From the NCBI GenBank assembly GCA_947044365.1, contig OX345636.1:13473309-13537308 (forward strand): 64,000 nt of DNA, given 5' to 3'. This stretch comes from Petrosia ficiformis (taxonomy: Eukaryota; Porifera; Demospongiae; Haplosclerida; Petrosiidae). This document shows positions 58,293 to 64,000 of this stretch, in pieces (positions within the stretch are counted from its first letter, which is position 1; every line of letters begins with the position of its first letter). The notes under the pieces are model-generated. The model did no database searches. It was not told the DNA's origin and worked only from the letters and a program-made list of their open reading frames with translations. The translations under genes were made by a program, and so were the position numbers.

Positions 58293-59603
58293 GGTGCATA
58301 TGTGTAGATAGTCTGGGGGCATACTCCAAAGAAAATGTTGATTTTGGAACCAAAAAATACTACATCCAGACTCTATTTTCTTATGGGGAGAATTATATCA
58401 ACACACTTTATGGGAAATATCTTCCAGCTGAATCAGACCTAGGGGAAAGGTGAAGAAGGCCTTCAGGTTGAAACATTGGTAAGAAGTGTTATATAAAGTT
58501 CAAGAATCTCTACACTTAATACTGAAAACACTGTATGAAACCTCTAATGTACATAATTCCATAAAGGTTCCTGAAAAAAACAAAACTTTGACTAGATCTA
58601 TTAACTCATTTCGCTCTTGTAACTTTAGCAAAATTATTGTTAAGTACATGTATAAACTGCTAAAACTAGCACAATGGATATACATGTATATACCCTGTAA
58701 TTGAAATTTCGATATTGGCTTTCAATATCGTGATACAATATTAGGTTTTGTGTGTATTGATACTTTGAATTGTGCAGTTTGGTTAAATTTTTTTTTCCAA
58801 TTTGTCTACCTAAAATTAATTATAATAAGGTATATAATTATATGTATAACTTTGATCAAAAAACAAAAACCAAACAGGACATTCATTCACATTTTATGAG
58901 CCTTCCAATTATTATTTCAAATATCCTGACACTGTATTGTATCATGATATTTTTGGCAACAATACACAATACATTGTTATATCTAGGGTTGGGCAATATA
59001 CTGGTAATTTGATAACATCGTGAATAATTGAATCATGGTAAAGTGGCAAAACCAAGCAATCACACCCACACTAACCAAAATTTAGCTATAATAACCATGT
59101 GGTCATAATCAATCCAGTTTTGTGAAATGAAGAAAACAAAACACAAAAAGCTTAGTGTGGACTAAGTTTGGGTTGGAAGCAGATGATAAATCTGTTCCAC
59201 TACCTGGAAAAGAAGATATGCCTATGTGTAAAATTGTACTGAGCTTGTTAATTGTACTTGTTAATTGAGTTTAGAATTATTATTCTTTCTGATGATAAAC
59301 CATCATAATCGTCATACTATTTTTGTCAATAATCGTGAGTTGATTTTGTATTATCACTCAAACCTAGTTGATACGCACATTCCTAAAAAAAAACAAAAAG
59401 GTTTGGATTTGGGTTACAGACTCCACAAAATTATTGTATAGCTTTTTATGGTCCACTGGGCCATCCCTATGACTCCTTTCCCATGGGTTCTAAATTTTTA
59501 CAAATTTGTACTGATGATAGCTGTCGATATGTTTCCTTTCTACTAGTTCTATAACAGATTAAAGACTCAATTTTACACACAGTCCTATAATGTAGTAGCT
59601 ATA

Positions 59604-60679
59604 TAGTCTGGCATAGCCACACCCTTTGCATAGAGGAGGAAAGGTCAGGTATAGTTAGCTATAACACTTTTGCCCATGGAATGTAAATTATGTAGGTGGG
59701 ATGTTTCACAAGCAACACTCTCAGCTTTATAACTCTCAAAGTATACAACACTGAAGATTCTAACTTGCGTTACTAGAAAGAAGAGTTCTTATAAAAGCCA
59801 GTGATGTCAAAATCTTGCTTTGCCAGAAAGACAGCAAGGAGAGTGTTTACAGCGCATACACAACTGGCAACCATGCAAAACAATAGTCAGGCATGGCCTG
59901 ACCCTTGCGAAATGCAGAGTGTCAGGACCAGTACGGTAATAGTTTTTGTGTTGGCCGCAAATTTTCTGTGGCATAGGAAGTGATGTCAAAAAATGTCCTT
60001 AAATTGCAATTACAACACATGAATAATATTATAAGAGTAATGGTAGAAGAAACTGTAGCCAGAAAACTAAGTTATGTGTTGAAAGAAGAGCAGAGGAAGG
60101 TGATAAATGCCTTCGTTCAAGGTAATGACGTGTTTGCAGTTCTATCAACGGGGTACGGAAAATTCTTCTGCTATGAGCGTCTACTTTTCTTCTTTCGATA
60201 TGATGGACTTTCATCTATTGTTATAGTAGTCACATCTCTGACTGCTATCACGAAAGACCAGGTAGTACATACACTCTTTGCTTTATCGTTGTTTAGCTAC
60301 ACTCTTGATCATCTCAGGCAACCAGCCCCACCTGCTAACATAAAAACTGTTACCGTACAGGTCCTGACCCTCCGCCATTTGCAAGGGTCAGGCCACGCCT
60401 GACTAGCAAAGCAAACAGTTTTTCCATATCCTGTTAGTAGAACTGTGGTAAGGTCGTTCCCACACACAAAAACACTACTTTACTTGTATATCAGAGAGAA
60501 ACAGCATGTTTCAGTTATGGGGGCTATTTTATTTCCTACATCAAGTAACAAGGATGCATTAAATTCACTTTCAAGCAATCTGATTGGGCCACAAAAATCC
60601 TGCAGCACTGCAAAATGTTCCGTGCTAAGTATACTAGACCATTCCTCCTCTATGCAAAGAATATGGCTACGCCAAACTA
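59604..60679 (+). mobile_element. Composite TAGTCTGGC element carrying a RecQ-like fragment
   Basis: Outer inverted ends of about 45 bases: TAGTCTGGCATAGCCACACC...GCATAGAGGAGGAAAGGTC at 59604-59645, and the reverse of that at 60633-60679. Inner inverted arms of about 62 bases: GTCAGGCATGGCCTGACCCT... at about 59887-59948 and its complement at about 60345-60405, with a self-complementary tip. Between the inner arms lies a RecQ-like N-terminus. The outer interval also holds unassigned frames at 60445-60693. Confidence 0.65.
59980..60270 (+). pseudogene. RecQ-like helicase N-terminal fragment
   Basis: Reads LKEEQRKVINAFVQGNDVFA, then VLSTGYGKFFCYERL and IVIVVTSLTAITKDQV. This is the Q-motif, motif I and motif Ia of the RecQ-like gene at 21.9 kb. 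In motif I the G-S-G-K-S core has become G-Y-G-K-F and in Ia SPL has become TSL, so ATP binding is unlikely. The remainder of the helicase is missing. Confidence 0.65.
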
Positions 60680-61422
60680 ACATTGGCAAATAAAAGGAGA
60701 CTACGAAACAGATTGAATGAACCACATACACAACAGCCCATCCGACTAGTCACTAGTCACCTCACCTTCACAACATCTCGTTCACACTTCAACTAGATGT
60801 GACTCCATACCCATATCCCTCTATATTCATACTACGTTCTTTGAAAAGAACTTTACTGTCAGTTGCGAACTTGACACGTGTTCACTATTGTAACAGTACG
60901 GGACTCGTTCCCCAGCCGCACCTCGAGCTCGAGACTACATAGCATACGCATTGCATGCTCAGCATGCAGAGCCACACCCTTTGCAACGAGAATCTTTGAG
61001 AGGAACTTCTCAATTTCTTTTGATAATAAGGGATTCATTTGTTAGTGACAGAGTAGGAAACAACTGCAGTATACATAATAACGTAAGAGACTGCCAGGAC
61101 ATAGTCTGGAGAACGATGATTCCACTTTCCTCCTTTATACACTCTGCAAAAACTGAATATGTTATTCATTGGATAGGAATCAACAATTTTAAATATATCT
61201 GTGAGTTTGATAAGTATATCTTTAAATTGCGAAGTGAAACAGCCGTCTAAAATCTCAAAAATGCCATGTCATTCCAAGGTTCTGCTGATAAAGGGTCTGG
61301 AACAATGTGTATACAACATTTGTTCTGTGCTGCGGAAATAGTGCAGCCCAATCAGATTAGAGATGATGCATGGATCACCACAAAATCACGTGATAAATAT
61401 GGCTGCATATGTTTGATCTTCT

Positions 61423-61527
61423 GAAACAAGTCATAGTTTCACTTGGATATACTTTATTGAAGCCTGTGCAACAGAAATTTATCGCTTCCATCGTAGAAGG
61501 AAATAATGTTTTTGCCTCCTCCAAGTG
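61423..61527 (+). pseudogene. Third RecQ-like N-terminal scrap
   Basis: VSLGYTLLKPVQQKFIASIV followed by EGNNVFASSK and a TGA matches the Q-motif region of the other two RecQ-like copies. Upstream at 60950-60985 a GAGCCACACCCTTTGCAACG word resembles the outer end of the 59.6 kb element. Confidence 0.5.
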
Positions 61528-61529
61528 AA

Positions 61530-63730
61530 GGGGCGAGTACCCAGTGAATGCATGGGGAGATGGGAGAGAGAAACATTTCATGCGCATGTGAATTTGTTTG
61601 TCCATTTGATAGCCCTTTGAGTTTTATAAGGTTGTAATTTTACAACTTCCTGCTCAGAAAGGAAGTACAGCGGATCTTGGATGTACCACACCCCAAATTA
61701 CTGTAGATAACAAGGGTATAACAATGTGGTGGCGGCATGTTGGCATTCTATTTTCCAAAACACCCATGCTTTGTTGGATGTAATTGGGTGATGCTTAGAT
61801 TCAAGGCTGACACCTTTTGATTCTTCCATCTAGCCACACTTCCATCGGCACGCCTGTTAATTAAGGGGCTGGGGACGAGGGTATGTTCTCATACTATGTG
61901 ACCCTCACCCACAGTCCTACAACAGCAACTTAAATGAAGATAATCCAGTGTCCACATCATAGTTATATAGGCACTGTAAGTGGGTGTAGTTCGTCGGTGG
62001 GGGCAAGCAACCACCAGCAATCACTGAGTTTGGAAAGGGTGGTATATTTTACTATCATTTCATACACAATGCACCCCTAGATAATACCTCAGTAGCTCTA
62101 TCAGGTAAGTCTCTCTCTCAGCCCAGTTCCTCAGCGGGTGTTCCTTACCTAGCTTGTCTATCAGGACCAATTGGTGGTTATCAGCACACTGGTGGTATCA
62201 TCCCACTCTACCTCTAGTGCAATTTCAGTCAGTCAAGAAATTTCAGTCAGGCATGTTTGTGAACATGAAAGAGTTATTGAGGACAAAGTTTTTTTACTCC
62301 AAAGACTCATGGAGATTTTCATCCCTATTTTTTGGACTATTTTGATGGATTTTTGCTATAATCATGTAGCATTTTTGCTTTATTTTAAAGAAATAGTGGG
62401 CAATGTTGATTGATTTATACTAAATTTAGCATTTTACCTCAACATTTAAGGAAAAATACACTATTTTGAAGTATTTACCATGATGACCTAGTTAGTGATG
62501 AGGAGGCTTGATATTGTCGAGCCCTTCTCACATGTATACAACACATCTATCCCCCTATCCCTGTCTTTCTAACATAGGCCAATTTCCTACCCCCACATGC
62601 TGAAATATGGAAGATCTCATTGCTTTTGAGAATAAAAATAGGACAGGTCAGAGTAACACCCAGTGTTGTACCTACTTCATAGTGACTGCTGAGAGTCTGA
62701 AGCTCACATCAATGCAATGATGTTATTTGTTATGATAAGTACAAATTCATGAAATGAGTAACAGCTGTTGTTTACATAGATACTTAGAATGGAATGATAA
62801 TAATACACCCACCACATACCTATAATACAATGCTGTTGCATTGCTTTACTATGACAAGCGCCTTCTATTCAGTAATAGATGAAGATAGGCATTCTATAAT
62901 GGAAACCAACCAATCCAGATTTGTCTTCCAATTCTGACCCAGACATCATGGGCAGCATGCTACCTGGCATTTTTGCATTTCTTCATTGCGTGGATTCACT
63001 TCAACAGGGAAATGCAATTCGGCCCCGCTTTAAGTATATGGTGTCTGTGTAGATGATCACCGCAAACCTACATGCATCAGTGTGTTTTTGAGAAGGTGTA
63101 AGACAGACATATACAACAAAGGGGTAACCTTGTTCAGGGGTCACATTTATGCCCAGTAATTGGTTACCTGTCAACCTGTCCTAGTACTCCTGGCCCATTG
63201 TTTCTGCTCTCCAGTGGGGTACCCCACAGTAGAAAACTTTGTCACTAAGCAGGGACTTTCATTTGTGGAAATTGATTCCATCAATAACAATGGACATAGC
63301 TAGTTTCAAGATAGGTGCTGCAATTACAGCAGCAAGAATTGGTATTGCAGACAAGATTCACTCGTAAATTGTCTAGCTATTTGAGGCCTTTATTGGTATC
63401 ACATTATATGTTCATTATATAGCTATTAACCCTCTACTTCACACATTAAAATAACATTTATTTCCCAACTAACTTCTCTCATAATAAACATTTGGTTAGA
63501 ACATGTAAATGCCCCTAAACAATATATCAGCTGATTCAGCAAGAGCAGGACAATCACGTGAGGCAGTCAAACTTTCACTAAACCCCACCCATTAATTATT
63601 AAAATTTATTTAAAAATTGATATTGTAATTTTTTTTCAAATTTTATTATTTTTCTAAAGTTTCATGAACTTAACTGAAATTCTGTGTACACCATTACATT
63701 CAGCATTTTATTCTCTTTCTATTGATATAA
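61530..63730. other. No recognised gene
   Basis: Mixed-composition sequence with short frames only (e.g. 62154-62345). No splice-supported exons, RNA genes or element ends were recognised. Confidence 0.4.
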
Positions 63731-63737
63731 GTCTCAC

Positions 63738-64000
63738 TTGGTAGTTACCCCCTGCACGTTTACTACGATAGTTTCCTCTACGTTTAGAGCGATTGACGCT
63801 TCCTTTAGGTCGTCCACGAGGTTTAGGATCGGGAGGTACTTTAGTTTCCCTTTTCATTTTGTGTTCATACCATAATTGTCTAATCTTCCCAAATGTGTCA
63901 CTATGCCAAGCAGTGTGACAGTCCCTCTCCAGTGTTTGACACAGAGCTGGTACTAAATGGCAGTCTGGACATTTCCTCTGTGTTGTGATATTCCTGTGGT
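63738..64000 (-). CDS. Partial exon of an unrecognised gene with AT-hook-like motif
   Basis: The minus strand is open from the window edge to a good donor (CAA|GTGAGA at 63738-63737). It reads KCPDCHLVPALCQTLERDCH, then TAWHSDTFGKIRQLWYEHKM, then PPDPKPRGRPKGSVNRSKRR and GNYRSKRAGGNY. The PRGRPKG core is an AT-hook-like DNA-binding motif, and KCPDC/DCH may be part of a metal-binding finger, so a nuclear protein is likely; I do not recognise the family. Both the upstream exons and the start lie beyond the window. Confidence 0.6.

Noticed and set aside
1..64000. Bacterial or viral origin of the whole window
   Set aside because: Spliced eukaryotic genes, low GC and eukaryotic repeats throughout; only about 500 bases at 25.3-25.8 kb look bacterial.

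Overview
The window is eukaryotic, AT-rich and intron-bearing. It most likely comes from a marine invertebrate, and a demosponge of the Amphimedon type is my best guess. The reasons are short spliced introns with GT/AG ends, a CNOT9 gene, a multi-domain ankyrin-ROC-COR-death protein, many DUF7869, DUF6589, RecQ-like and hAT element remains, and a genome-wide excess of the palindromic word TACATGTA. The species is inferred, not shown.

Layout. 0-5 kb holds decayed mobile elements: a DUF7869 gene relic, an interspersed repeat and a reverse transcriptase scrap. 5.05-6.3 kb (minus) holds the first three exons of an SPT5 (SUPT5H)-like gene. It is head to head, across a 165-bp promoter, with an intact nine-exon CNOT9 gene (6477-13284, plus), the CCR4-NOT scaffold subunit. 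Convergent with CNOT9 lies a large ROCO-family gene (15347-21738, minus) that carries one in-frame nonsense codon.

This CNOT9-ROCO block (about 6915-21742) is repeated in tandem, same orientation, at about 27256-43232. Decay is reciprocal. Copy 1 has the good CNOT9 and a ROCO gene with a premature stop. Copy 2 has a broken CNOT9 (first exons absent, frameshift, lost splice acceptor, half an exon deleted) but an intact ROCO gene encoding 1963 residues, whose ankyrin array has grown by recent 102-bp tandem amplification.

Between the two copies (21.75-27.25 kb) is a nest of elements. A degenerate RecQ-like helicase (plus) lies tail to tail with a DUF6589 gene (minus), which is interrupted by hAT pieces and by about 500 bp of GC-rich DNA of bacterial type (a transglutaminase-like fragment abutting a sodium:solute symporter fragment in opposite orientation).

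43.2-64 kb is mostly repeats: terminal-inverted-repeat elements, a hAT relic, a tRNA-derived SINE with a paralogous empty site, a 140-bp near-perfect palindrome, and a second and third RecQ-like fragment in elements with TAGTCWGGC-type ends. Two candidate coding exons of unrecognised genes are at 55997-56166 (plus) and 63738-64000 (minus, running off the window).
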